A DNA stretch of 53,773 bases from Methylobacterium amylolyticum (lineage in GTDB: Bacteria; Pseudomonadota; Alphaproteobacteria; Rhizobiales; Beijerinckiaceae), in contig NZ_JAUYZI010000041.1 of the NCBI RefSeq assembly GCF_030700245.1, forward strand, positions 1-53,773, read 5' to 3'. This document shows, one piece after another, positions 19,229 through 28,180 of this stretch; the stretch's first letter is position 1, and every line of letters starts with the position of its first letter. Both the position numbers and the translations under genes were made by a program. The notes beneath the pieces were generated by a model. That model ran no database searches. It saw only the letters and a program-made list of their open reading frames with translations, and was not told the DNA's origin.

Positions 19229-21337
19229 GTGGCGTCAATCCGGACCGGGCTCGGCATCCAGGCCGTTCTGACGGCGCTCGCCGCGCTGATCCTGCTGGCG
19301 ATGCCCGGCATCCCGAGCCCGCCGCTCTACGTCTCGCTCGCCGGCTTCGCGATGGCGGGCATCCTGATCGCGGCGAACTCCATCTCGGCCTACCTGAAGG
19401 TGTTCGTCTCGGTCTACGGCGTCGGCTACCTGCTGCTCGCCGGCACGAAGACGCTCGCCGCGATGGGGCTGCTGCCGCCGGTGATCGCCGCGCTGCTGCC
19501 CCCGGCCTTCGCCGCCACCGGCGCGGTGGTGTTCGCCGGCATCGTGTTCGGCATCTCGTTCCTGGAGCCGATCCGCGCGATCACCGCCATCGCCGACCCG
19601 TACTTCGCCAACCGCGACAAGCCGACCAAGGAGATCGGCCTGTTCCGCCTGTTCGGCACCACCGAGGGCCGCATCGGCCGCAACCTCGTGGCGCTGTCGA
19701 TCTTCGTGAACTTCGCCGACGTGGCGCTGACCCTGCGGTTCAACTTCTTCTACCGCGACATGTACAACTCGCTGCAGGAGTACAACGCGGACGCGTTCTG
19801 GCACCAGCTCCTGTGGATCTTCGTGCCGCTGGCGGCGCTCAACATCGCCATCGGCATGTTCGACCTGTTCGTCGATTCCTCGCTGCACATCCGCTGGCGG
19901 ACGTGGCTGACCCACAGCCTGTACGAGCGCTGGCTGGGACAGGGGACCCACTACCGCATCCCGTTCACCGACGAGGAGGCGGACAACCCCGACCAGCGCA
20001 TCCAGGCGGACGTCAACGCCTTCATCCAGCAGACCGCGAGCCTGTCGATCCGGCTGCTCTCCCAGGCGGCGCAGCTCGTCTCGTTCATCGTCATCCTGTG
20101 GACGCTGTCGCGCGACTTCGTGCTGCCGTTCACCGACACGGTGGTGCCGGGCTTCCTGGTGTGGCTGGTCATCGCCTACGCGGTGGTCGGCACGTGGCTC
20201 ACCCACATCATCGGCCGGCCCCTGATCGGGCTCGACTTCAGGCAGGAGAAGGTCGAGGCGGATTTCCGCTTCTCGCTCGCCCGCAACCGCATCTACTCGG
20301 AGCAGATCGCGCTGCTGCGCGGCGAGCGCGCCGAGTCGAGCCGCCTGGCCGGGCTGTTCCACGCGATCATCGCCAACTACGTCCAGATCATCTATCGCCG
20401 CATCAAGCTGATCGCCTTCACCTTCAGCTACCGGCAACTGAGCGTGGTCTTCCCGCTGATCATCGCCGCGCCGTCGTTCTTCGCCAAGAAGATCACCCTG
20501 GGCGCACTGCAACAGACCGGCGACGCGTTCAGCAACGTGCAGAACTCGCTGTCCTTCTTCGTGAACGCCTACACGACGCTGGCGGCCTACAAGGCCAACA
20601 CCATCCGTCTCGGCTCCTTCCGGCGGGCGATGACCAAGGCCGAGGCGCTGGCCGCGGCGGGCTACGGTCTCGCGCAGGGCAACGACACGGCGGGCGACGT
20701 GACCGCCAAGGGCCTCGCCCTGGCCCTGCCGGGGGGCCGCGAGATCATCCAGGCCGACGCGCTCGCCCTGCCCAAGGGCGCCGCCACCCTGGTGACCGGG
20801 CCCTCGGGCTCGGGCAAATCGACCCTGTTCCGGGCGATCGCCGGGATCTGGCCGTTCGGCCGGGGCCGCATCGACGTGCCCGCCGGGCAGTCGGCGCTGC
20901 TGCTGCCGCAGCGCCCCTACATCCCGCTCGGCACCCTGCGCGGCGCGGTGGTCTACCCGAACGGCGCAGACCAGTTCACCGACGCGGCGATCCGCGAGGC
21001 GCTCACCGCCGCGCAGCTCCCGCACCTCGTCGATCACCTCGACGAGACCGACACCTGGGAGCGCCGCCTCTCCGGGGGCGAGCAGCAGCGGCTCGCGATC
21101 GCCCGGGCGCTGCTCGCCAAGCCGGAATGGCTGTTCCTCGACGAGGCGACCGCCTCCCTCGACGAGCCGTCCGAGGCCACCCTCTACCGGATGCTCCGCG
21201 AGCGGCTGCCCGGCACGACGATCGTCTCGATCGGGCACCGCTCGACGCTCGACGCCTTCCACGACCGTCGGGTGGTGCTGGAGCCCGAGGGCGACCGCTT
21301 CGTGCCGCGGGAGCGGCGGGCGGTCCCGGCCGAGTAG
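19229..21337 (+). CDS. ABC transporter permease/ATPase, SbmA/BacA-like (YddA type)
   Basis: A 702-residue fusion from a GTG start. After about four extra N-terminal helices (residues 5-130) comes an ABC_membrane_2 domain: NFFYRDMYNSLQEYN, FWHQLLWIFVPLAALNIA, RWRTWLTHSLYERWL, NPDQRIQADVNAF and VEADFRFSLARNR. These are hallmarks of SbmA/BacA and of peroxisomal ABCD proteins. The ATPase domain shows GPSGSGKSTLFRAI, LSGGEQQRLAIARALL, WLFLDEATASLD and IGHRST. BacA/SbmA relatives import peptides or affect very-long-chain fatty acids; the substrate here is open. A long hairpin follows the stop. Confidence 0.9.
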   Translation: MASIRTGLGIQAVLTALAALILLAMPGIPSPPLYVSLAGFAMAGILIAANSISAYLKVFVSVYGVGYLLLAGTKTLAAMGLLPPVIAALLPPAFAATGAVVFAGIVFGISFLEPIRAITAIADPYFANRDKPTKEIGLFRLFGTTEGRIGRNLVALSIFVNFADVALTLRFNFFYRDMYNSLQEYNADAFWHQLLWIFVPLAALNIAIGMFDLFVDSSLHIRWRTWLTHSLYERWLGQGTHYRIPFTDEEADNPDQRIQADVNAFIQQTASLSIRLLSQAAQLVSFIVILWTLSRDFVLPFTDTVVPGFLVWLVIAYAVVGTWLTHIIGRPLIGLDFRQEKVEADFRFSLARNRIYSEQIALLRGERAESSRLAGLFHAIIANYVQIIYRRIKLIAFTFSYRQLSVVFPLIIAAPSFFAKKITLGALQQTGDAFSNVQNSLSFFVNAYTTLAAYKANTIRLGSFRRAMTKAEALAAAGYGLAQGNDTAGDVTAKGLALALPGGREIIQADALALPKGAATLVTGPSGSGKSTLFRAIAGIWPFGRGRIDVPAGQSALLLPQRPYIPLGTLRGAVVYPNGADQFTDAAIREALTAAQLPHLVDHLDETDTWERRLSGGEQQRLAIARALLAKPEWLFLDEATASLDEPSEATLYRMLRERLPGTTIVSIGHRSTLDAFHDRRVVLEPEGDRFVPRERRAVPAE

Positions 21338-21340
21338 CCG

Positions 21341-21396
21341 GCGTTCGAGCGCCGTTCGCGCGCGGGGCGGCGCGACGCCCGGCAGCGCTCGAACGC
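21341..21396 (+). terminator. long inverted repeat behind the ABC gene
   Basis: GCGTTCGAGCGC (21341-21352) and GCGCTCGAACGC (21385-21396) are perfect 12-base inverted arms separated by 32 bases that are themselves self-complementary in part. They begin 4 bases after the stop. This could be a terminator or a regulatory hairpin. Confidence 0.45.
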
Positions 21397-21510
21397 GGCG
21401 CCCGCCGCGGCGCCGGGAGAAATATCGGCCGGCCTTGCCGAATTTGACCGGGTGCGGAACATGTGACGGCAACCTCCGTTTGTAAGGCGCTCAACGATAC
21501 GGAGGAACGC

Positions 21511-21810
21511 ATGACCAAGACCACGACCCTCGCGGGCGCCGCCCTTCTGCTCCTGTCGACGGCCGCCTTCGCCGCGCCGTGCTCGACCGGCACCACCGTC
21601 AACCGCAGCAGCGACGCCAGCAAGTCCTCCACCGTCGACCCGAACGCCACCGCCAACACGACGCCGGGCGCGAAGTCCGAGTCCCCCGGCACGGTCGGCG
21701 CGATGAACAACGCCGGCTCCGCCACGCCGACCTCGCCCGGCGACGTGCAGCGCCAGTCCGAGGGCAAGCCCACCGCGGCCCAGGCGGCCAAGGGCGGCAA
21801 CGACTGCTGA
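21511..21810 (+). CDS. small secreted Ser/Thr/Asn-rich protein
   Basis: A 99-residue protein with a clear signal peptide (MTKTTTLAGAALLLLSTAAFA). The mature part is unstructured-looking, rich in Ser, Thr, Asn, Ala and Gly, with a cysteine near each end (APCSTG and NDC). GGAGG lies 7 bases upstream of the ATG. Function unknown; such proteins are numerous in Methylobacterium. Confidence 0.75.
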   Translation: MTKTTTLAGAALLLLSTAAFAAPCSTGTTVNRSSDASKSSTVDPNATANTTPGAKSESPGTVGAMNNAGSATPTSPGDVQRQSEGKPTAAQAAKGGNDC

Positions 21811-21833
21811 TCCAAGCCGTACCCAGCGTGTTT

Positions 21834-21865
21834 CGCGCCCGCCCGGCCCCGCCGCGGCGGGCGCG
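21834..21865. terminator. bidirectional hairpin terminator
   Basis: CGCGCCCGCC (21834-21843) pairs with GGCGGGCGCG (21856-21865), a perfect 10-bp stem. On the plus strand TTT precedes it, so for the minus-strand eda gene it is a GC stem followed by AAA on the coding strand. It lies between two convergent genes and probably serves both. Confidence 0.65.
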
Positions 21866-21875
21866 TCCGTGAGAG

Positions 21876-22499
21876 CTAGCCCGCAGCCCTGCGCAGCGCC
21901 GAGGCCGCCCGCGCCGCCCGCTCGATCGCCGCGGGGTCCGGCGTCCCGGCCTTCACGACCCAGCTCCCGCCGACGCAGAGCACGGCGGGCAGCGCCAGCC
22001 ACTCGGGCGCCGTCGCCTCGGTGATGCCGCCGGTCGGGCAGAACCGGACCTTGCCGAACACGGCTGTCAGCGCCTTCAGCGCCTTGATCCCGCCCGCGGC
22101 CTCGGCCGGGAAGAACTTGAAGCGGTCGAGCCCGTGGTCGAGGCCGCGCATGATGTCGGCGCTGTTGGCGACCCCCGGCAGGTAGGGCACGCCGGAGGCG
22201 ATCGCCGCCTCGGCGAGCGGCGCGGTGAGGCCCGGGCTGACGATGAACCGCGAGCCGGCGTCGATCGCCGCGTCGAGGTCGCGGGCGTTCAGCACGGTGC
22301 CGGCGCCGACCACCGCCCCCTCGACCCGGGACATGATCCGGATCACCTCCAGCGCCGCGGGCGTGCGCAGCGTGACCTCCAGGGCCGTCAATCCCCCGGC
22401 GACCAGGGACCGGGCGATCGGCTCGGCGTGGGCCGGATCCTCGATCACGAGGACCGGGATCACGGGGTTGGCGCGCATCAGCGCATCGATACCGGTCAT
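21876..22499 (-). CDS. eda: 2-dehydro-3-deoxyphosphogluconate (KDPG) aldolase
   Basis: A 207-residue class I aldolase that splits KDPG into pyruvate and glyceraldehyde 3-phosphate, the last step of the Entner-Doudoroff pathway. Seen: Glu41 and Arg45 in LEVTLRT, GAGTVLNARD, SPGLTAPLAEAA, PYLPGVANSADIM, the Schiff-base lysine Lys128 in RFKFFPAEAAGG, and PTGGIT for phosphate binding. The gene starts 15 bases after edd on the same strand, so the two form an operon. Confidence 0.95.
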   Translation of the reverse strand: MTGIDALMRANPVIPVLVIEDPAHAEPIARSLVAGGLTALEVTLRTPAALEVIRIMSRVEGAVVGAGTVLNARDLDAAIDAGSRFIVSPGLTAPLAEAAIASGVPYLPGVANSADIMRGLDHGLDRFKFFPAEAAGGIKALKALTAVFGKVRFCPTGGITEATAPEWLALPAVLCVGGSWVVKAGTPDPAAIERAARAASALRRAAG

Positions 22500-22514
22500 C
22501 GTGGTGTCTCCGAA

Positions 22515-24338
22515 TCAGAGCCCGGCGGCGGCGAGCAGCGCCGAGGCGCCCCGTTCGGCCGCGTCGGCGCCGTGGCGCATGAAGGCGAACAGCTCGCGGC
22601 CGGTCCCGGGCTGGGGCGTGGGCGTCGGCGCAGGCTCGCGGGCGGCGAGCTCGGCGTCGTCGACCATCACCTCCAGCAGGCCTTCGGCCGCCGACAGGCG
22701 GACCACGTCGCCGTCGCGGATCCGGCCGATCACGCCGCCGCCGAGCGCCTCCGGGGTCAGGTGGATCGCCGCCGGCACCTTGCCCGACGCGCCCGACATC
22801 CGTCCGTCGGTGACGAGCGCCACCTTGTGCCCCCGGTCCTGGAGGACGCCGAGCGGCGGGGTGAGCTTGTGCAGCTCCGGCATGCCGTTGGCCTGCGGCC
22901 CCTGGAAGCGCACCACCACCACCACGTCGCGCTCCAGCTCCCCCGCCTTGAAGGCCTTCAGCACGTCGTCCTGGTCGGAGAACACCCGGGCCGGCGCCTC
23001 GATCGTGCGGCGGTGCTCCTCCACCGCGCTGGTCTTGAAGGTCGCCCGGCCGAGATTGCCCTTGACGAGGCGCATGCCCCCGTCCGGCTGGAACGGGTTG
23101 TCCGGGCGGCGGATCATGCCGTCGTCGAGGCTCTCCGGCACCGCGTCCTCGAAAGCGAGGTCGTCGCCGTGGAGCTTCGGATCGCGGGCGTGGTCGCGCA
23201 GGGAGGAGCCCGCGACGGTGAGGATGTCGTCGTGCAGGAGCCCCGCGTCGAGAAGGGCGGCCATCACGAAGCTGATGCCGCCCGCGGCGTGGAAGTGGTT
23301 CACGTCGCCCGCGCCGTTCGGGTAGACGCGGCAGATCAGCGGCACGGCCGCCGACAGGCGGTCGAGATCCTCCCAGTCGATCAGGATTCCGGCGGCGCGG
23401 GCGATGGCCGGCAGGTGGATCGCGTGGTTGGTCGAGCCGCCGGTGGCGAGCAGCCCCACCGCCGCGTTGACGACCGCCTTCTCGTCGACGCACAGCCCGA
23501 GCGGCCGGTAATCGTTGCCCGCGGCGCCGATCTCGGTGAGCCGGTGGATCGCCGCCCGGGTCACCGCCTGCCGCAGCTTGGTGCCGGGGTTGATGAACGA
23601 CGCGCCGGGCATGTGCAGGCCCATCATGTCCATCATCATCTGGTTGGAATTGGCGGTCCCGTAGAAGGTGCAGGTTCCGGCCCCGTGATAGGAGGCGGAC
23701 TCGGATTCGAGCAGTTCCTCGCGGCCGACCTTGCCCTCGGCGTAGAGCTGGCGGATCCGCTGCTTCTCCTTGTTGGCGAGCCCCGAGGGCATCGGCCCGG
23801 CCGGGATCAGGATGGTCGGCAGGTGGCCGAAGCGGAGCGCCCCGATCAGCAGGCCCGGCACGATCTTGTCGCAGATGCCGAGCAGCGCCGCCCCGTCGAA
23901 CATCCCGTGGCTCAAGCCGACCGCGGTCGACAGCGCGATCGTGTCCCGGGAGAACAGCGACAGCTCCATGCCCCGCTGCCCCTGGGTGACGCCGTCGCAC
24001 ATGGCCGGGGTGCCGCCCGCGACCTGGGCGGTGGCGCCGCGCTCCCGGGCGAACAGCTTGATCTGGTCGGGATAGCGCCCGTAGGGCTGATGGGCCGAGA
24101 GCATGTCGTTGTAGGCGGTGACGATGCCGATGTTCATCGTCTTGCCCGCCCGGATCGCCGGCTTGTCCTCGCCGGCGGCGGCGAAGCCGTGGGCGAGGTT
24201 GCCGCAGGCGAGGCTCGGACGGTGCACGCCGGACTCGCGCTCCCGCGCGATCAGGTCGAGATAGGCGCGCCGGCTGCCCCGCGAGCGCTCGACGACGCGG
24301 GCCGTGACGGCCGCGACCTCGGGATGAAGCTCGGTCAT
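22515..24338 (-). CDS. edd: phosphogluconate dehydratase
   Basis: A 607-residue IlvD/Edd-family Fe-S dehydratase that converts 6-phosphogluconate to KDPG. Seen: SLACGNLAHGFAA, NIGIVTAYNDMLSAHQPY, GTPAMCDGVTQGQRGME, FDGAALLGICDKIVPGLL, SYHGAGTCTFYGTANSNQMM, LLATGGSTNHAIHLPAIA and TDGRMSGASGKVPAAIH, with cysteines placed as in the family cluster. The ATG at 24338 follows GAGAGG and matches the usual Edd length of about 605. It is the first gene of the edd-eda operon. An ED route fits a Rhizobiales organism that uses it for sugars. Confidence 0.95.
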   Translation of the reverse strand: MTELHPEVAAVTARVVERSRGSRRAYLDLIARERESGVHRPSLACGNLAHGFAAAGEDKPAIRAGKTMNIGIVTAYNDMLSAHQPYGRYPDQIKLFARERGATAQVAGGTPAMCDGVTQGQRGMELSLFSRDTIALSTAVGLSHGMFDGAALLGICDKIVPGLLIGALRFGHLPTILIPAGPMPSGLANKEKQRIRQLYAEGKVGREELLESESASYHGAGTCTFYGTANSNQMMMDMMGLHMPGASFINPGTKLRQAVTRAAIHRLTEIGAAGNDYRPLGLCVDEKAVVNAAVGLLATGGSTNHAIHLPAIARAAGILIDWEDLDRLSAAVPLICRVYPNGAGDVNHFHAAGGISFVMAALLDAGLLHDDILTVAGSSLRDHARDPKLHGDDLAFEDAVPESLDDGMIRRPDNPFQPDGGMRLVKGNLGRATFKTSAVEEHRRTIEAPARVFSDQDDVLKAFKAGELERDVVVVVRFQGPQANGMPELHKLTPPLGVLQDRGHKVALVTDGRMSGASGKVPAAIHLTPEALGGGVIGRIRDGDVVRLSAAEGLLEVMVDDAELAAREPAPTPTPQPGTGRELFAFMRHGADAAERGASALLAAAGL

Positions 24339-24504
24339 GGATCCTCTCCGCAGCGGCCTGCGGCCGCTTCGCCGCGCCCGTCCGCGAGGGCATCGCGGCC
24401 GGGCGATTGGAGAGAGTCTAGGGTGGGACGCCGCGATCGCAAACCGCCCCCGCCGCCGCGGCCGTGACAGACAGGACCGGGCCGACCCGCGCCCGACGGC
24501 GAGA

Positions 24505-25626
24505 TCAGTACTGCCAGAAGATGCGCTGCAGCTCCTTCGCATCGCTGGTCTTGGTCAGCGCGACCGCGGCGAGGATCTTGGCCTTCTGCGGATTGAAGTC
24601 GTGGGCGGCCACCCAATCGTAGGTGTCGTCGGGCTGCTCGGCATTGCGGATCACGAAGCCGTCCGGCACCCGCGCCGAGCGGATGATCGGGATCCCCTTG
24701 GCGCGGATCTCCTTGAGCTTGTCGACGATGTAGCCGGCCACCGAGCCGTTGCCGGTGCCGGCGTGGATCACGGCCTTGGCGCCGGCCTGGACCACCGCAT
24801 CGTAGGAGGCCGCCAGCATGTTGCCCGAACCGTAGACGATCGCCACCAGCGGCAGGCTGTCGATCTGGTCGATGTCGAACTCGGACGTCATGTTGTGGCG
24901 CTTGGTGAGCGAGCGGAAGAAGTAGGTCTTGCCCTCCACCACCATGCCGAGCGGCCCCCACTGGCTGTAGAAGGCGCTCGGCACGACGTTGGTCCGCTTG
25001 GTCACGTCGCGGCCGGACTGGATGTAGTCGTTCATCGTGACCGTCACGCCCTGGCCGACCGCCTCCTTGCTGGCAGCGACCGTCACCGCGTCGAGCAGGT
25101 TGAGGGCGCCGTCGGCGGAGATCGCGGTGGACGGCCGCATCGAGCCCACCACCACGATCGGCTTGTCGCTCTTGATCACGAGGTCGAGGAACAGCGACGT
25201 CTCCTCCAGCGTGTCGGTGCCGTGGGTGACGACCACGCCGTCGACGTCGTCCTGCTTGAGGAGCGCCGACACGCGCTTGGCGAGCTGGACGAGCTGCACG
25301 TCGGTGAAGCTCTCGGAGGCGATCTGGAAGACCTGCTCGCCGCGCACGTTGGCGACGTTGGCCATCTGCGGCACCGCCGCGATCAGCTTGTCGACCGGCA
25401 CCTTGGCCGCCGTGTAGGTGGCGCTGTTGGCCGCGTCCGCCCCCGCGCCCGCGATGGTGCCGCCGGTGGCGAGGATCACGACGTTGGGCTTGCGCGCCGG
25501 CGCCTGGGTCGCCGCGTCGGGCATCTCGCGCGCGGCCAGGGGACCCGCCGCGAAGGGACCGGCGAGGGTGAGCGCGAGGGCGGCGGCGCGGAGGCGGCCG
25601 GACGCGCCGGAGCGGCTGGCGAGCAT
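24505..25626 (-). CDS. type II (periplasmic) L-asparaginase
   Basis: A 373-residue enzyme that hydrolyses asparagine to aspartate and ammonia. A signal peptide (about residues 1-34, ending AAGPLAA) places it in the periplasm. Catalytic elements are visible: ILATGGTIAGAG (nucleophile Thr), TYTAAK, VVTHGTDTLEET (Thr-Asp pair), GSMRPSTAISADG, and AVIHAGTGNGSV. TKRHNMTSEFD is typical of the type II branch. The MLASRSG start at 25626 has AGAGGA about 8 bases upstream; in-frame sequence further up is not family-like. Glutaminase activity is also possible. It lies upstream of edd on the same strand, separated by about 165 bases. Confidence 0.93.
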   Translation of the reverse strand: MLASRSGASGRLRAAALALTLAGPFAAGPLAAREMPDAATQAPARKPNVVILATGGTIAGAGADAANSATYTAAKVPVDKLIAAVPQMANVANVRGEQVFQIASESFTDVQLVQLAKRVSALLKQDDVDGVVVTHGTDTLEETSLFLDLVIKSDKPIVVVGSMRPSTAISADGALNLLDAVTVAASKEAVGQGVTVTMNDYIQSGRDVTKRTNVVPSAFYSQWGPLGMVVEGKTYFFRSLTKRHNMTSEFDIDQIDSLPLVAIVYGSGNMLAASYDAVVQAGAKAVIHAGTGNGSVAGYIVDKLKEIRAKGIPIIRSARVPDGFVIRNAEQPDDTYDWVAAHDFNPQKAKILAAVALTKTSDAKELQRIFWQY

Positions 25627-25779
25627 CGAAGGATCCTCTGAATGGGGCTCGAAGCGGGGCTTGCGCCCGCGAACGTAGCGGCGCCGGCAAGGCTCGCAAG
25701 ACGCGTGCGCGGGCTCCCGGCGGATCTTCGCCAAGCTTGGGCCGTTCTGTATGCTGGTTCCCGTTGGGAGGCTCGACTC

Positions 25780-25992
25780 ATGCTGCACCTCGCCGGACTG
25801 CTCGACGAACTGGAGCGCAGCGAGCCCGCCCGCGCCGCGATGACCATGCTGGAATCCGCGCTCGCCCGGCGGAGCACCGAGGAGCAGGGCGCCTTCTGGC
25901 ACGCCGTCGACCTGTACTACGTCTCGCGCAAGGCGCCCCCGGAGACGACGGTCCCGGCGGTGGACGCGGCGGAAGCCGCCCTGCGGGCCTGA
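25780..25992 (+). CDS. small helical hypothetical protein
   Basis: A 70-residue, probably all-helical protein of unknown function (MLHLAGLLDELERSEPARA, AFWHAVDLYYVSRK). GGGAGG 8 bases before the ATG supports this start. It is divergent from asparaginase. No signal peptide or known domain. Confidence 0.65.
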   Translation: MLHLAGLLDELERSEPARAAMTMLESALARRSTEEQGAFWHAVDLYYVSRKAPPETTVPAVDAAEAALRA

Positions 25993-26180
25993 TACGCCCG
26001 CCGCTTATTCGGGGCGGCAGGGCCTGTCAGGAGGGCCTGTCAGTCCGCCCGCGCGGCGCTCGATCGACGGGCGCATGCGCCGTGCCCTCTCCGAATCGCA
26101 CGGCCGGTCTGGACGCCGTCGCCGAACAGGGCTTTGCTCACGGTGCGCGGTTTCGCGCGCGATGCCCGGAGGCTCTTACG

Positions 26181-26522
26181 GTGTCCCTGCCGCTCGTCAG
26201 CCGTTCGACCCTCGACGAACTCGCCGACGTGATCGGCCGGGAGAAGCTGGATCGCCTGGTCGATCGCTTCGTCGAGAGCCTCGGCTCGGCCTTCGCGGGC
26301 CCGGCCGGGTCGGGCGATGCGTGCGCCCGGGAAGCGCACACCCTGATCTCGATGTCGGGCATGCTCGGCTGCGAGGCCCTGTCGCAGGCCTGTCGCGATC
26401 TGGAGCAGCAGGCCAAGGCCGGCGGCGACGTCTCCGCGCCGCTGACAGCCCTGCGCGCCCTGCGCGACCGGACGGTCGCCGAACTGCGCGCGATGCGGGC
26501 GGAGGCGGGTCCCGCGCGCTGA
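26181..26522 (+). CDS. Hpt domain protein
   Basis: A 113-residue single-domain histidine phosphotransfer protein. The phospho-acceptor is His53 in AREAHTLISMSGMLG; the usual HxLKGSAxxxG is altered to HTLISMSGMLG, so the conserved lysine is missing, as in many alphaproteobacterial Hpt variants. CRDLEQQAKAG and a C-terminal helix complete the four-helix bundle. The GTG start follows GGAGG by 9 bases. It ends 24 bases from the convergent HWE kinase stop; a functional link is possible but not implied by an operon. Confidence 0.8.
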   Translation: MSLPLVSRSTLDELADVIGREKLDRLVDRFVESLGSAFAGPAGSGDACAREAHTLISMSGMLGCEALSQACRDLEQQAKAGGDVSAPLTALRALRDRTVAELRAMRAEAGPAR

Positions 26523-26546
26523 TGGGCGCGTCGGCGGGGCGCTACG

Positions 26547-27908
26547 TCACGCCCCGCGCGCCGCTCCGGCGGGATCGACGGCGACCGCGTCCAACGGCGC
26601 CTCGATGGTCAGCACCGCTCCGGTCGGCGGGTAGCTCAGCCGCACCGTGCCGCCGAAGCTGTGGGCGAGGCTGCGGGCGATCAGCCGGCTGCCGAAGCCC
26701 GTCCGCGTCGGCGGGGTCACGGTCGGACCTCCGACCTCCTCCCAGCGGAACCGCAGCCGCGGGCCCTCGGGCGCCTCGTCCACCCCGGGCGCCGCGGCAG
26801 GCTCTCCGCCAGCCGCCTCCGCGTCGCTCACCGCCCAGGTGATCGCCACGTGCCCGGCCGCCGAGGAGAGGGCCCCGTACTTGGCGGCGTTCGTGCCGAG
26901 TTCGTGCAGCATGAGCGCCAGCGTCATCCCGTGGCGCGGCCCGAGCGTCAGGTCCGGTCCCGTCACCCGGAAGCGGCCGGGCACGCCGTCGCCGTGCAGC
27001 GCCACCGCGCCGTCGACCAGGGCGGTCAGCGAGGCGCTGGCGAAGGAGCCTTGCAGCAGCACGTCGTGGGCCTGGGCGAGCGCCAGCAGGCGCGCGGCCA
27101 GCGCCTCGCCGGCCGCCTCCAGGGAGCCCGCGTTGCGCAGGGTCTGGGCCGCCACCGCCTGGATCAGCGCCAGGGTGTTCTTCATCCGGTGGGCGAGTTC
27201 CTGCATCAGCAGGGTCTGGCGCGCCTCGGTCTGCTTCAGCTCGGTGATGTCGCGCGAGACCGCCAGGATGCGCTCCGGCCGGCCGTCCGCGCCGTCGATC
27301 GGCGTCACCGCGATATCCCACCACGTGGTGGTCCCCGCGCCGGATCCCACACCGTCGAGCATCGCCTGGAACCGGCTCGGGCGGCCGAGCCGCGCCGCGT
27401 GCAGGGCCGCGAGCACCCCGGCGCGGCTCTCGGGACAGGTCCAGAAATCCGCCCAGCACCGGCCGATCAGGCCGGCGAAGTTGGTGGCCCCGAGGACCGC
27501 CGGGCCGTTCTCGCTCACGGTGATCAGCCGGCCGTCGAGGTCGAGCACCTTCACGAAATCCGTGGTGGTCCAGAGGATGCGGCGGGTGAATTCCTCGCTG
27601 GCGCGGAGCTGCGCGTTCAGCTCCTCGGCGTCGGCGAGCCGCGCCGCGCCGTCGGCGAGGTCGCGCCGGAACGTGGCCACGCTCTCCTCCGCGACCAGCC
27701 GCTCGGCGGCGAACCGCTCCGCTTCCAGGCGGATGGCGCTGCGCTCGGATTCCACGATGCGGCCGAGGCGGCGGCTGCGCTCGGACTCGGCGTCGGCGTG
27801 CGACGTCGCCCGGCTCAGCAGCGTGCGCAGGTACAGGTTCTCGGCCTCCAGCCGGTCGAGGCGACCCGCGGTCGCGTCCGCTCCCGGCAACACGATGCCA
27901 GCACTCAT
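26547..27908 (-). CDS. PAS-HWE/HisKA_2 family sensor histidine kinase
   Basis: A 453-residue soluble kinase. Residues 15-100 form a coiled coil (DRLEAENLYLRTLL, then repeated Glu/Arg heptads). A PAS domain covers about 100-225 (FVKVLDLDGRLITVSENG, WWDIAVTPIDGADG, AVSRDITELKQTEAR). The kinase core has ELAHRMKNTLALIQ (His240), LALMLHELGTNAAKYGALS as N-box, and GFGSRLIARSLAHSFGG. It is probably part of general stress or light/redox signalling, which HWE kinases serve in Rhizobiales. The start at MSAGIVL has GGAGGG upstream. Confidence 0.9.
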   Translation of the reverse strand: MSAGIVLPGADATAGRLDRLEAENLYLRTLLSRATSHADAESERSRRLGRIVESERSAIRLEAERFAAERLVAEESVATFRRDLADGAARLADAEELNAQLRASEEFTRRILWTTTDFVKVLDLDGRLITVSENGPAVLGATNFAGLIGRCWADFWTCPESRAGVLAALHAARLGRPSRFQAMLDGVGSGAGTTTWWDIAVTPIDGADGRPERILAVSRDITELKQTEARQTLLMQELAHRMKNTLALIQAVAAQTLRNAGSLEAAGEALAARLLALAQAHDVLLQGSFASASLTALVDGAVALHGDGVPGRFRVTGPDLTLGPRHGMTLALMLHELGTNAAKYGALSSAAGHVAITWAVSDAEAAGGEPAAAPGVDEAPEGPRLRFRWEEVGGPTVTPPTRTGFGSRLIARSLAHSFGGTVRLSYPPTGAVLTIEAPLDAVAVDPAGAARGA

Positions 27909-28180
27909 CGAACGGCCCCCTCCAGCTCGTTCCGAGCGGGACGCCGCCGTGAGGGCGCGCGCCGTCGCGTCGACCCGCCGAGGGCGAGGCGCGGCGATGG
28001 GTCGTCGATGCTCGGGCGCGCCCCGGCGGGTCATCCCGCTTCTCGGCCGCACCCTCGCCCGCATCCTCGCGATTCGATGGGTCCGATCACGCTACCACGC
28101 GGCCGCCGGATCGCAAGACCTGCGTGTATTCGGTTCCCCACGAAAACTACGAAACCGTTGCGGCGTTACGGCGCAATGCA

